Shown: positions 21,659-30,178 of the stretch, piece by piece
Layout: each line of letters starts with the position of its first letter
Numbering within the stretch: position 1 is the stretch's first letter
DNA from: Bradyrhizobium sp. 1
Lineage (GTDB): Bacteria > Pseudomonadota > Alphaproteobacteria > Rhizobiales > Xanthobacteraceae
NCBI RefSeq assembly: GCF_023073315.1
Contig: NZ_JADPJH010000014.1
Location: 310,001-374,000, forward strand
Length of the DNA: 64,000 nt
Direction of reading: 5' to 3'
The notes under the pieces: generated by a model
Seen by the model: only the letters and a program-made list of their open reading frames with translations
Database searches by the model: none
What the model was told of the DNA's origin: nothing
Translations under genes and position numbers: made by a program

Positions 21659-22528
21659 TCAGTTTGCTCCCTGCTCGACGAACTCCAGCACCAGACCATG
21701 CGTGGCGACGGGTGGGATCAGCAGCGCACCGCCGGTCATCGCGAAGCTGACACCGTTGCTCTCCAATGCCTGCCGCGTTGCATCGAGATCGGCGACCGCG
21801 AGACGCGCAGCGCAAAAGCGCGGCGAGGAGCTGCTTGCCAGGCCCGGCAACCGGCGCGCCAGCTCGGAGTGGCCGAGCAAATTGATCCGGTTATGATCGT
21901 CGCCGACCGTCAGCCGGCCCGGCGCAAGCTCGGCTGGGCACTCCATGAGGCGCTCGAGGAAATCGCGGTGTGCCGCCGGCTCCTCGGCCGACATCACGAC
22001 CTCGATCACGCGTGAGGTGCCGTTGGCGTGCCGCTGATACTCCGGCTTCCAGAACAGTTCCGGTGGGTGACGCTGCTGGCAGGTAAAGAACGCGATCCCG
22101 GGCATGGCGGGATCGGTGGCAAAGGCCAGGGAAAATGCAACGCGTGCCGTGCCTCCATCGGGCAGCGCCGCGTCGCGGCCAAAATCGAACGGCGCGTAGG
22201 CCCCAATGCGATTGGCTCTGAAGCGTGCGGCATCGGCATGGGCGTCGGTGCTGTGCAAGACCAGCATCGACATGCCTTCGGCGCTCTTCAGAAAATCCCG
22301 ATTGTGGGCCGCGAAGCTAAAATGGCCGGGCGCTGCTGCGGGCACCAGCGCCTCGTCAGTGACGGCCAGCAGCTCCACGAAATTGTCGGCGAACTGCGCA
22401 AGGCGATTGCTGGTTCCAAACGGGTGCACACCTGTTGGCGTGAGCTTGAAGCCGAGCTTCTGCCAATCCAGCGCAGCCTGTTCGAGATTGCGGACGCAAA
22501 CGACGAGATGATCGAGGCGACGGGGCAT
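21659..22528 (-). CDS. VOC-family (glyoxalase-like) protein (289 aa)
   Basis: Vicinal-oxygen-chelate fold protein, probably a metal-dependent lyase, dioxygenase or isomerase of unknown substrate. The opening MPRRLDHLVVCVRNLEQAALDWQKLGFKL is a classic VOC start with the metal-type His in LDHLVVCV, and FVELLAV ends the first module. A second module covers about 140-289 (RVIEVVMSAEEPAAHRDFLERLM ... GLVLEFVE). I start at the ATG at 22528 because GGAGAA precedes it and the fold begins there. Its stop (21659) leaves one base before the RidA-like ATG, so the genes form an operon. Divergent from the LysR gene at 22658. Confidence 0.8.
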   Translation of the reverse strand: MPRRLDHLVVCVRNLEQAALDWQKLGFKLTPTGVHPFGTSNRLAQFADNFVELLAVTDEALVPAAAPGHFSFAAHNRDFLKSAEGMSMLVLHSTDAHADAARFRANRIGAYAPFDFGRDAALPDGGTARVAFSLAFATDPAMPGIAFFTCQQRHPPELFWKPEYQRHANGTSRVIEVVMSAEEPAAHRDFLERLMECPAELAPGRLTVGDDHNRINLLGHSELARRLPGLASSSSPRFCAARLAVADLDATRQALESNGVSFAMTGGALLIPPVATHGLVLEFVEQGAN

Positions 22529-22657
22529 GGGGGTTCTCCGGATTGCGGACCGACCGTATCCGGCAACATCGCCGCGGTGCAAAGCATCATTCCTGCGGTT
22601 CAGCGCAAGAAAATCTATTGCAAGGCCACGGCCCATCGGTGTCAAACTTGCGGTACG

Positions 22658-23284
22658 ATGACCTACACTCTTCCCCCACTCAACGCGCTCCGCGCTTTTG
22701 AGGCCGCCGCGCGCCATCTCAGCTTCAAGCTCGCCGCACACGAGCTGCACGTGACGCCCGCCGCGGTGGGACAGCAGGTGAAAGCGCTGGAGGCGCGCCT
22801 CGGCGTCCCCCTGTTCGAGCGGCTGCATAAGCAGCTCGTCCTCACCGCGGCGGGTCAGGCCTATCTACCGGGGATTTCCGATGGTTTCCGCCTTATTGCG
22901 GACGCGACCTCGCAACTGAAGCCAGCCGGTGCGGTGCTGCTCCAGCTGGGGGTCCATGGCGCCTTCGACCTGCGCCGCCTCGCTTTGGCGGAATTTCGCA
23001 GCACGCATGCGGACATCGGTTTGCGGGTGCTGCAGCCCGCCGGCCTGCACGAACTGGTCGAGGGCAAGGTCGATTTGCTGATCGCGCGCGGTCTCGGTCA
23101 CCATCCGGGCTATCGCTGCGACCGGGTCAATGAGGGAGCGGGTCTCGACGATTGGCTGATTGCGCCAGAAGGCACTGCGGATTGTCCTGAAATCGTCAGC
23201 TTCCGCGAATGGCTGCGCGCCGTATCGGCTGAGACTTCGCTCCCAAATCGTCGCCCTCGCCTGGTGGGCTCCGCCGGAAGCTGA
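22658..23284 (+). CDS. LysR-family regulator, internally shortened (208 aa)
   Basis: DNA-binding regulator with a complete GcvA-like N-terminal helix-turn-helix (LNALRAFEAAARHLSFKLAAHELHVTPAAVGQQVKALEARLG), but a sensor domain of only about 120 residues where 200-210 is usual. It keeps the first part (LLQLGVHGAFDLRRLALAEF, VDLLIARGLG) and a C-terminal end of the usual type (DWLIAPEGTADCPEIVSFREWLRAV). The middle subdomain, normally about 90 residues, is missing without breaking the frame. It lies divergent from VOC/RidA/ATC-hydrolase, its likely target. It may be a natural short form, a decaying regulator or a constitutive one. Confidence 0.8.
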   Translation: MTYTLPPLNALRAFEAAARHLSFKLAAHELHVTPAAVGQQVKALEARLGVPLFERLHKQLVLTAAGQAYLPGISDGFRLIADATSQLKPAGAVLLQLGVHGAFDLRRLALAEFRSTHADIGLRVLQPAGLHELVEGKVDLLIARGLGHHPGYRCDRVNEGAGLDDWLIAPEGTADCPEIVSFREWLRAVSAETSLPNRRPRLVGSAGS

Positions 23285-23305
23285 GGCAACCCGCGAAGCC
23301 GACGC

Positions 23306-24850
23306 TTACCGCATCATCATCCGCGCGATCGCTTCGCCAATCACCACCGTCGTGAAGTGCGTGTTGGCGCGGCAGTCGGACGGCATGATCGAGGCGTCGG
23401 CGACGCGCAGACCCGCAATGCCTTTCACGGTACCATCGGGATTGACCACGCCATCGGGGTCGCCAATTCCGGTCATGCGGCAGCTGCCGGCGGCGTGCTG
23501 GATGTCACCGGTTTCACGCCGCAGCAGCGCGTCGAGCTCGTGATCCGGCAGGCTAGCTGCCTGCGGCAGTGTCAGATCGGTGTCGATGAGCCTGATCCAG
23601 TCGGCGATACCGGCCAGCGCCGGCTGCGAGGTGATCACGGCCAGCCGCTTCACCGCATCGATCATGCGCAGCATGTCGCGGGGATCGGCCAGCATGTTCT
23701 CCTCGACGATTGGATCGACCGCCGGGTCGGTCGAGGCCAATTTCAGCGTTCCACGAGAATAGGCGTTAAACAGGCCGGCGCCGATCGCGCCGGGCACGCC
23801 GACGCCGCGGTGATTGAAGGCGATCAGGATCATGTCGCGCTTGCCGCCATCGGCGAAGCCCGACGAATATGTCACGCAGCAATTGGTGTGACGGGTGTCG
23901 GGATCAGTCGGCCGCAGGTTTTCGTGGAGCTGGATCGTGGCGCGAAACAGCGGGTGGTCGAAGAAATGCCGGCCGACCGGCAAATCGCGCTCGACCGCGA
24001 TCCCCATCGCTTTCAATTCCTCGGCTGGCCCAATGCCCGAGCGCAGCAGGATCGCCGGGCTATGGATGGCACCGGCGCAGAGCACGATCTGGCGTGCGCT
24101 GATCTCGTGGGTGCCCTGTCCCTCGATGTGGACAAGAAGCCCGGTCGCACGGCCGTCGCTGATCAGGACGCGATCGACCAGCGCATGCCCGCGGATTTCC
24201 AGATTGGCGCGGCCGCGGGCGGGCTCGAGATAGCCCTCATTGGTGGTGATGCGGCGGCTGTCGCGGCTGTTGATGGGATAGCAGGCGACGCCCTCTCCAT
24301 CAGGACCGTTGACGTCGGCGCACCAGGGATAGCCGCTCGCCAGCGCGGCATCGCGCAAGCCACGATCGATCGGCCCCCATTTTTCGGGCGGTGCGCGATA
24401 GACCGGCAGCGGTCCGCCGCGGCCGTGGCCTGCGGCGTCGCCGAACTCAAAATCGTCCTCGATCACCGAGAACAGCGGCATGACCTCTTTCGCCGACCAG
24501 CCGGTGCAGCCATTGGCGGCCCATTCGTCGAACGCATCGGCGACGCCGCGGATCGCAATCTGGCCGTTCATCATCGACGAGCCGCCGAGCCCCTTGCCGC
24601 GCCAGTAGAAGCGCGGCTCCTGGCCCGCCACGCGGCGCGTCATGAGATCAGGCCACTGCCATTTCTCCTGATATTCGCGCTTGTGGATGATCGGGATCGG
24701 GTTCGGCGTCCTCACTTCCCAGGGCGCTTCATCAGCGCGCCAGTCCAGCCCCGCTTCGAGCAGCAGGACGCGCCGCGCGGGATCCTCGGAAAGCCGGGCC
24801 GCAACAGCGGCGCCGGCGGAGCCGCCGCCGACAACAATGACATCGTACAT
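23306..24850 (-). CDS. GMC-family FAD-dependent oxidoreductase (514 aa)
   Basis: Flavin alcohol or choline-type dehydrogenase/oxidase. The Rossmann FAD motif is at the start: VIVVGGGSAGAAVAARLSE followed by RVLLLEAG. Other family blocks are WRGKGLGGSSMMNGQI, VLCAGAIHSPAILLRSGIGP (GMC signature 2) and the C-terminal AGSCRMTGIGDPDG...GLRVADASIMPSDCRANTH. The start MYDVIVVGGG at 24850 is preferred over the open-frame start five codons earlier. It begins 4 bp after the stop of the upstream binding-protein gene, so the two are co-transcribed. No electron-transfer partner or choline/betaine gene is nearby. The substrate is unknown. Confidence 0.88.
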   Translation of the reverse strand: MYDVIVVGGGSAGAAVAARLSEDPARRVLLLEAGLDWRADEAPWEVRTPNPIPIIHKREYQEKWQWPDLMTRRVAGQEPRFYWRGKGLGGSSMMNGQIAIRGVADAFDEWAANGCTGWSAKEVMPLFSVIEDDFEFGDAAGHGRGGPLPVYRAPPEKWGPIDRGLRDAALASGYPWCADVNGPDGEGVACYPINSRDSRRITTNEGYLEPARGRANLEIRGHALVDRVLISDGRATGLLVHIEGQGTHEISARQIVLCAGAIHSPAILLRSGIGPAEELKAMGIAVERDLPVGRHFFDHPLFRATIQLHENLRPTDPDTRHTNCCVTYSSGFADGGKRDMILIAFNHRGVGVPGAIGAGLFNAYSRGTLKLASTDPAVDPIVEENMLADPRDMLRMIDAVKRLAVITSQPALAGIADWIRLIDTDLTLPQAASLPDHELDALLRRETGDIQHAAGSCRMTGIGDPDGVVNPDGTVKGIAGLRVADASIMPSDCRANTHFTTVVIGEAIARMMMR

Positions 24851-24854
24851 CGCG

Positions 24855-26405
24855 TTATTTCTCAACGTTCCAGAACACCGGGATGGCGGACGGTATCAGA
24901 TTGCGGAGCGTCGCGCGATAAAGCGCCGGCTGGGCGAACTGGCCCCACGGGATTGCGGGCGCCTGATCGTACATGACGGACTGGATCTCGCCCGCGATCT
25001 TCTTGCGATCCTCCTCGGCAGGCGCCTTGGCGAAGGCCTCCATCAGCGGCGTGATCCGCGCGTCGCACTGCCATCCCGTGAAGTCGACGCAGTTGAAGGC
25101 GACCATGACGTTGGTCAGCGGCGAGCCCAGATCAAAGCCGCCGGCGTGAACGCCATACACGCTCCAGCCCTCCTTCTTGGCGCGGCGCGCCAGCACGCTT
25201 GCCCAGTCCATCACCTGCAAATCGACATTGAACCCGGCCTGCTTCAGCCGCTCGGCCAAAACCTGCGCCGAGACGCGCGGCGCTTCGAGATCGTTGGCTT
25301 CCATGACGACGACGGGCTCGCCTGCATATTTGGTCGCCTTCAGCGCGGCCTTCGCCGCCTCGATCGACGGCTTGGCGGCTACTTCCGTGCCGGCCTTGCT
25401 GTCATAGGTGGTGCCGCATGTGAAGTACGTCGCGCAAGGCGTGGCATATTTGGCATCGAGGCCGAGCGCATCCAGCACTTCGCGCTGGTCAATCAGCTTC
25501 CACAGCACGCGCCGGATCGCGGGATCGTCGAACGGCTTCGATGCCGCGTTGAGACGATAGGCGCCGGCGAACATGTTGCCCCCGGTGAAGTTGACCAGTT
25601 TTACGCGCGAGTTCTTCTCGAGCGCCGGCAGCAGATCGAACGGCGCATATTGCATGAAGTCGATCTCGCCGGCCTGGAGGGCGGACGCCGCGGTCGCGCC
25701 ATCGGGGATGACGCGGATCTCGAGCGTGTCGACGTTGACGCGCTTGCCGCCGGCGAGGAAGTCGGCGGGCTCGGGGCGCGGCACATAATCGGCGAACTTC
25801 TTCAGCACCATGCGATCGCCGGTGCGATGATCGGCCTTGCTGTAAACAAACGGGCCGGAGCCGATGATCTCCGTGATGCGCTGGTCGCCGGGCGTCTTGG
25901 CAATACGCTCCGGCATCATGAAGGCGACCGGGCTGACGGGATTGCCGAGGGCGTCGATGACGAGGCCGGACGGCTCCTTCAGCGTCAGCACGAAGGTTTT
26001 CGCATCGGTCGGCTCGAGCGAGGCCGTGATTGCAAAAATGCGGCGGCCGAGTGCGCTGCGGGTGCCCCAGCGGCGCAGCGAGGCCACGCAATCGGCCGCG
26101 GTGACCGGCTGGCCGTCATGCCATTTCAAGCCGTCGCGCAGTGTGAAGCTGTAGGTCAATCCGTCGGCTGAGACCTTCCAGTCCTGCACCATCTGCGGCT
26201 TGATGTCGCCCTTGGAATCCTTCGCGAACAGCGTGTCGAACACCATGTAGCCGAACGTGCGCGAAATATAGGCCGTGGAAAAATGCGGATCGAGCGTGAC
26301 GATCTCCGCCTCGAGCACCGCGACGAGATTGCCCGCCGCATGCGCCGGCGTCGCGACAATCGCGAGTCCAAGCAACGCCGGAATGAAAGCCTTCAGTTTG
26401 AACAT
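24855..26405 (-). CDS. ABC-type periplasmic solute-binding protein, family 5 (516 aa)
   Basis: Exported peptide/opine/nickel-type (DppA/OppA family) binding protein. Residues 1-22 form a signal peptide (MFKLKAFIPALLGLAIVATPAHA). Family 5 landmarks are EIVTLDPHFSTAYISRTFGYMVFDTLF, VSADGLTYSFTLRDGLKWHDGQPVTAADCVASLRRW and GSGPFVY. The ATG at 26405 is chosen because the leader begins there. No permease or ATPase genes lie nearby; the GMC oxidoreductase follows after 4 bp. It may serve a transporter elsewhere, bringing in the GMC substrate. Its promoter must be in the 26406-26560 gap. Confidence 0.9.
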   Translation of the reverse strand: MFKLKAFIPALLGLAIVATPAHAAGNLVAVLEAEIVTLDPHFSTAYISRTFGYMVFDTLFAKDSKGDIKPQMVQDWKVSADGLTYSFTLRDGLKWHDGQPVTAADCVASLRRWGTRSALGRRIFAITASLEPTDAKTFVLTLKEPSGLVIDALGNPVSPVAFMMPERIAKTPGDQRITEIIGSGPFVYSKADHRTGDRMVLKKFADYVPRPEPADFLAGGKRVNVDTLEIRVIPDGATAASALQAGEIDFMQYAPFDLLPALEKNSRVKLVNFTGGNMFAGAYRLNAASKPFDDPAIRRVLWKLIDQREVLDALGLDAKYATPCATYFTCGTTYDSKAGTEVAAKPSIEAAKAALKATKYAGEPVVVMEANDLEAPRVSAQVLAERLKQAGFNVDLQVMDWASVLARRAKKEGWSVYGVHAGGFDLGSPLTNVMVAFNCVDFTGWQCDARITPLMEAFAKAPAEEDRKKIAGEIQSVMYDQAPAIPWGQFAQPALYRATLRNLIPSAIPVFWNVEK

Positions 26406-26559
26406 TGGTGTGTTTTTGCCTTTTGACTGAAACGTTGAAGTCGTCAGACAAAAGGCAATGTTCGTGCCCATAAGGCCGAAACACGTATGCGTTCACGACT
26501 ATCTGCCGCGCGTTTGCGGCGATGCGCACCTTGAGTTGGAGAGCGACACTCCCGCATCT

Positions 26560-26639
26560 CGTCATTGCGAGCGCAGCGAAGCAATCCAGGCTGCCGCCAC
26601 GGAAAGATTCTGGATTGCTTCGCTGCGCTCGCAATGACG
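26560..26639. repeat. Perfect inverted repeat, dispersed palindromic element, family B
   Basis: Two perfectly complementary 30-base arms (26560-26589 and 26610-26639) beginning CGTCATTGCGAGCGCAGCGA, separated by 20 bp. I recognise this 'cgtcattgcgagcgcagcgaagcaatcca' unit as a common intergenic repeat of Bradyrhizobium. It lies 45 bp past the parC stop and upstream of the family 5 binding-protein gene, so a transcript would fold into a strong hairpin at the parC 3' end. Confidence 0.85.
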
Positions 26640-26683
26640 TCGTGGATGCGGCTGCGCACCGCCTCCACTCGTCGCAGCCGCCC

Positions 26684-28942
26684 CTACCCGATCGCCCTGC
26701 CGAACTTGTTCGACTTCGGGAAACCCTTTGGCGGCAGGCGGCCGGCATCGCCGCGGTTGCCTTGCCACTCGGCAAGCTCCTTCATGGTCGCGGAGAATTC
26801 GCGGCCGGCGGAGTCCTTCCAGGTGAGGCCCGCCTTGGCCTCGAAGACGGCGACGTCGGAAAGACCGCCGTCCTTGTACTTCTGCAGCCGCGTACCGCGG
26901 CCGCGCGCCATCTCGGAGACCTGGTCGAGCGGGAAGATCAGCATCTTGCGGTTCTCGCCGATGACAGCGACGGTGTCGCCGATCACCTCGGTGACCGTGC
27001 GGGCCTCGTTCGGCATGTCGACGTTGAGGACCTGCTTGCCCTTCTTGGTGGTGCCGACGCAATCGTCCTCGTTGACGACAAAGCCCTGGCCCTCGTGGCT
27101 CGCGACCAGGAATTTGCGTCCGCCCTTGTTGACGAACAGCGTGACCGGCGCGGCCTCAGGCTCGAGATCGATGAACTGGCGGATCGGCTCGCCGTGGCCG
27201 CGACCTCCCGGCAGCTTCGCCACGTCGATCGAGAAGAACTTGCCGTTAGTCGCGAACAGCAGCAGCTTCGACGTCGTCTCCGCGAAGAACGCGAAGCCGA
27301 GCTTGTCGTCCTGCTTGAAAGCGAGCCCCGAGAGATCCTCGACATGGCCCTTCAGGGTGCGGATCCAGCCCTTGTCGGAAACGACCACCGTCACCGGCTC
27401 GCGCTCGACCAAGGCTTCCTCGATCGCGGCGAGATCGTGCTCGGGCGCATCGGCAAAGGTGGTGCGGCGCTTGCCGAGCGGCGTCTTCGGCCCGAACATG
27501 TCGCGGACCTTGCCGACCTGCTCGCTGACCTTCTTCCACTGCTCGGGCTCGGACGCGAGCACCGCGTTGATGCCCTTGAGCTCGACGCGGAGGTTCTTGT
27601 CCTCGGTGCGGATTTCCATCTCCTCGAGCTTGCGCAAGCGGCGCAGGCGCATGTCGAGGATGGCTTCGGCCTGGACTTCCGTGAGCTTGAACGCCTTCAT
27701 CAGCGCCGGCTTCGGCTCATCCTCGGTACGGATGATCCTGATCACCTCGTCGATATTCAGGAACGCGATCAGATAGCCACCGAGGACCTCGAGGCGGTTC
27801 TCGATCTGCGCCTTGCGATAATTGCTGCGGCGGATCAGGACGTCGCGCAGATGGTCGAGCCATTCGCGCAGGCACTCCGCGAGCCCCACCACCTTGGGCA
27901 CGCGCCCCTTGATCAGCACGTTCAGGTTCAGCGGAATCTTGTTTTCGAGCTCGGTCAGCCGGAACAGCGATTCCATCATCAGCGCCGGATCGACGTTCTT
28001 CGATTTCGGCTCGATCACGATGCGGACGTCTTCGGCCGACTCGTCTCTGATGTCACCGACCAGCGGCAGTTTCTTCTGATCAAGCAGCTCGGCGATCTTC
28101 TCGATCAGGCGCGACTTCTGCACCAGAAAGGGGATCTCGGTGACGACGACGACCCAGACGCCTCGCGCGCCCTCTTCCTGCTCCCATCTGGAGCGGACGC
28201 GGAACGAGCCCCGGCCGGTGGTGTAGGCCTCAGCGATCGCCTGCTTGGAATCGATGCAGATGCCGCCGGTCGGAAAATCCGGGCCCTTCACCCACTTCAG
28301 CAGCGCCTTGGATTTCGCGTCGGGTTTCTCGATCAGATGCAGCGCCGCGTCGCAAAGCTCCGCCGCATTGTGCGGCGGGATCGAGGTCGCCATGCCGACC
28401 GCAATGCCCTGCGCGCCGTTGGCGAGCAGGTTCGGGAAGCCGCCGGGCAGCACGACCGGCTCCTTCGACTGGCCGTCGTAGTTGGGACGGAATTCGACAC
28501 CGTCCTCGTCGATGCCCTCGAGCAGAAGCCGCGCGACGTCGGTCATGCGCGCTTCGGTGTAGCGGTAGGCGGCGGGATTATCGCCGTCGATATTGCCAAA
28601 GTTGCCCTGGCCGTCGACCAGCGGGTAGCGCGAGGAGAAATCCTGCGCGAGACGTACCATGGCGTCGTAGATCGCTTGGTCGCCGTGCGGATGGAAGGAG
28701 CCCATCACGTCGCCGACAATTTTTGCGGATTTCTTGAAGGCCGTGCCGGGATCGAGCCTGAGCAGGCGCATGCCGTAGAGAATGCGCCGGTGCACCGGCT
28801 TCAGGCCGTCGCGTGCATCCGGCAGCGCGCGATGCATGATGGTGGAGAGCGCATAGGCGAGATAGCGCTCTTCCAGCGCTTCCCGTAGCGGCACATCGTG
28901 GATTTCGGCCGGCTCTTCCGGCGGAACTATTCGCTTGCCCAT
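26684..28942 (-). CDS. parC: DNA topoisomerase IV subunit A
   Basis: Catalytic subunit of topoisomerase IV, which unlinks daughter chromosomes; it works with ParE (not in this window). 752 aa, usual for alphaproteobacterial ParC. The cleaving tyrosine is Y128 in [11 protein letters not shown]. The quinolone-pocket segment reads [20 protein letters not shown], with Q89 where E. coli has Ser80 and D93 where it has Glu84. The C-terminal beta-pinwheel contains repeated modules (for example [34 protein letters not shown]). The ATG at 28942 is the natural start. No overlap with neighbours; flanked by accessory genes on both sides. Confidence 0.97.
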   Translation of the reverse strand: MGKRIVPPEEPAEIHDVPLREALEERYLAYALSTIMHRALPDARDGLKPVHRRILYGMRLLRLDPGTAFKKSAKIVGDVMGSFHPHGDQAIYDAMVRLAQDFSSRYPLVDGQGNFGNIDGDNPAAYRYTEARMTDVARLLLEGIDEDGVEFRPNYDGQSKEPVVLPGGFPNLLANGAQGIAVGMATSIPPHNAAELCDAALHLIEKPDAKSKALLKWVKGPDFPTGGICIDSKQAIAEAYTTGRGSFRVRSRWEQEEGARGVWVVVVTEIPFLVQKSRLIEKIAELLDQKKLPLVGDIRDESAEDVRIVIEPKSKNVDPALMMESLFRLTELENKIPLNLNVLIKGRVPKVVGLAECLREWLDHLRDVLIRRSNYRKAQIENRLEVLGGYLIAFLNIDEVIRIIRTEDEPKPALMKAFKLTEVQAEAILDMRLRRLRKLEEMEIRTEDKNLRVELKGINAVLASEPEQWKKVSEQVGKVRDMFGPKTPLGKRRTTFADAPEHDLAAIEEALVEREPVTVVVSDKGWIRTLKGHVEDLSGLAFKQDDKLGFAFFAETTSKLLLFATNGKFFSIDVAKLPGGRGHGEPIRQFIDLEPEAAPVTLFVNKGGRKFLVASHEGQGFVVNEDDCVGTTKKGKQVLNVDMPNEARTVTEVIGDTVAVIGENRKMLIFPLDQVSEMARGRGTRLQKYKDGGLSDVAVFEAKAGLTWKDSAGREFSATMKELAEWQGNRGDAGRLPPKGFPKSNKFGRAIG

Positions 28943-29170
28943 TAGGCCTTTACTTTCAAAGACTTCCGTTCAGTTTCTGGCTGGTTGCCAGAAAACGTAG
29001 CCAATTGCCCCCCTTGGGGCGCGATTCGGCCGGATATATAGCAGGCTCGACTCCGACATGCGCCCCTGCCCTGCGCCAGACGTGCCGGCCGAGTTATCCA
29101 CAGGGCTTGCTGCCGCTCCGGGCGGTTGAGGGGTGCCGATCTCGTCACAAGGCCGCGACGGACCAAGCAT

Positions 29171-30178
29171 TCACGCGACGGTTGAAAGATAGAGCTGCGT
29201 GTCGAAATAGTCGGACGCGCGCACCGATCCGGTGACGCCGGCCTCCGTCATGAAGAAGTCGCTGGCTTGCTGGAGCCACTTCACGACGGTTCCGTCCGAA
29301 TAGAGTCGCCGCCATTCGCGCGAGGAATAGAGTTTTTGCGCCTTGAAGGCCTTGGCGATGTCGTCCGGCCGCGACTGCCGATAGCGGGACCGCTGCAAGG
29401 CCTCCGCCGCCACGGCCGGATTGCGGACCATGTGATCATTCGCATCCGTCCAGGCGCGGATGATCCGGCTCAGCACCTCCCTGTTCTCCGCATAGTAGTC
29501 GCGCCTCGCCGCCCATCCGCCCAGCACCGCCGACTGCGGGTAGAAGGCCGAGGCATCGACCAGCTTGATCGCATCCGGCACCGCCTGACGCACGGCGATG
29601 TTGAACGGCACCCAGAGCGCCACGGCCGGAACCTCGCCGGCAATGAACGCCTGGACCGCGGCGGGCATGCTGTGATTGACGATCTCGATCTCGGACGGGT
29701 TGATGTTGTTGGCGCGTAGCGCCCGGTCGAGAAAGATGTGCGCGGTGGTCTTTGCAGTCGTCGCGATCCGCCGTCCCCGGAGGTCGGCAAAGGTCTTCAC
29801 CCCCAGCGTCGGCCGGACCCAAAGCTGCGCGGTCGCAATCTCGATGTCGTTGATCAGAAATCCCCGGCCCTGCCCGACCGCCAGATAGTTCGAGATCACG
29901 CCGCCGGCCGACACGACATCGAGCTGTCTTTTCCCCATCGCCTCGAAGACCTCGGGCCCGGTGTTGAATTCCTGCAGATCGAAATCGATGCCCTCCCGAT
30001 CGAACGAGCCGCGATCAAGGCCGGTCCAGAGGTGTCCGTCCACGGCGACCACGTGGAGATAGCCGAGCCGCATTCGGGTGCGGGCCTGCGCGATGGCAGG
30101 CGCGTCGAATGCGGACGCAGCGGCCAGGACCGCTCCAAGCCGCAGCAATCGCCGGCGGCTGACATCGCGAGCACTCAC
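29171..30178 (-). CDS. Exported NMT1/SsuA-like substrate-binding protein coupled to a cyclase
   Basis: Periplasmic binding protein of the nitrate/sulfonate/thiamine-precursor type, 335 aa. The leader is Tat-like: VSARDVSRRRLLRLGAVLAAAS, with three arginines before LL, cut near AIA-QA. The mature part has RMRLGYLHVVAVDGHLWTGLDRGSFDREGIDFDLQEFNTGPEVFEAMGKRQLDVV and KTFADLRGRRIATT. The start is the GTG at 30178: GGAGAAG precedes it and it overlaps the TGA of the upstream cyclase by 4 bp (GTGA). The open-frame start at 30343 would lie deep inside that gene. No ABC permease or ATPase is nearby. A role as ligand receptor for the cyclase is inference. Confidence 0.87.
   Translation of the reverse strand: MSARDVSRRRLLRLGAVLAAASAFDAPAIAQARTRMRLGYLHVVAVDGHLWTGLDRGSFDREGIDFDLQEFNTGPEVFEAMGKRQLDVVSAGGVISNYLAVGQGRGFLINDIEIATAQLWVRPTLGVKTFADLRGRRIATTAKTTAHIFLDRALRANNINPSEIEIVNHSMPAAVQAFIAGEVPAVALWVPFNIAVRQAVPDAIKLVDASAFYPQSAVLGGWAARRDYYAENREVLSRIIRAWTDANDHMVRNPAVAAEALQRSRYRQSRPDDIAKAFKAQKLYSSREWRRLYSDGTVVKWLQQASDFFMTEAGVTGSVRASDYFDTQLYLSTVA

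Noticed and set aside
24681..26171. 496-codon plus-strand frame opposite the family 5 binding protein
   Set aside because: Shadow of the real minus-strand gene with signal peptide and family 5 motifs.
26522..28888. Long open frame (788 codons) on the plus strand opposite parC
   Set aside because: Mirror of a secure gene on the other strand; high-GC third positions keep such frames open. The translation has no family motif.
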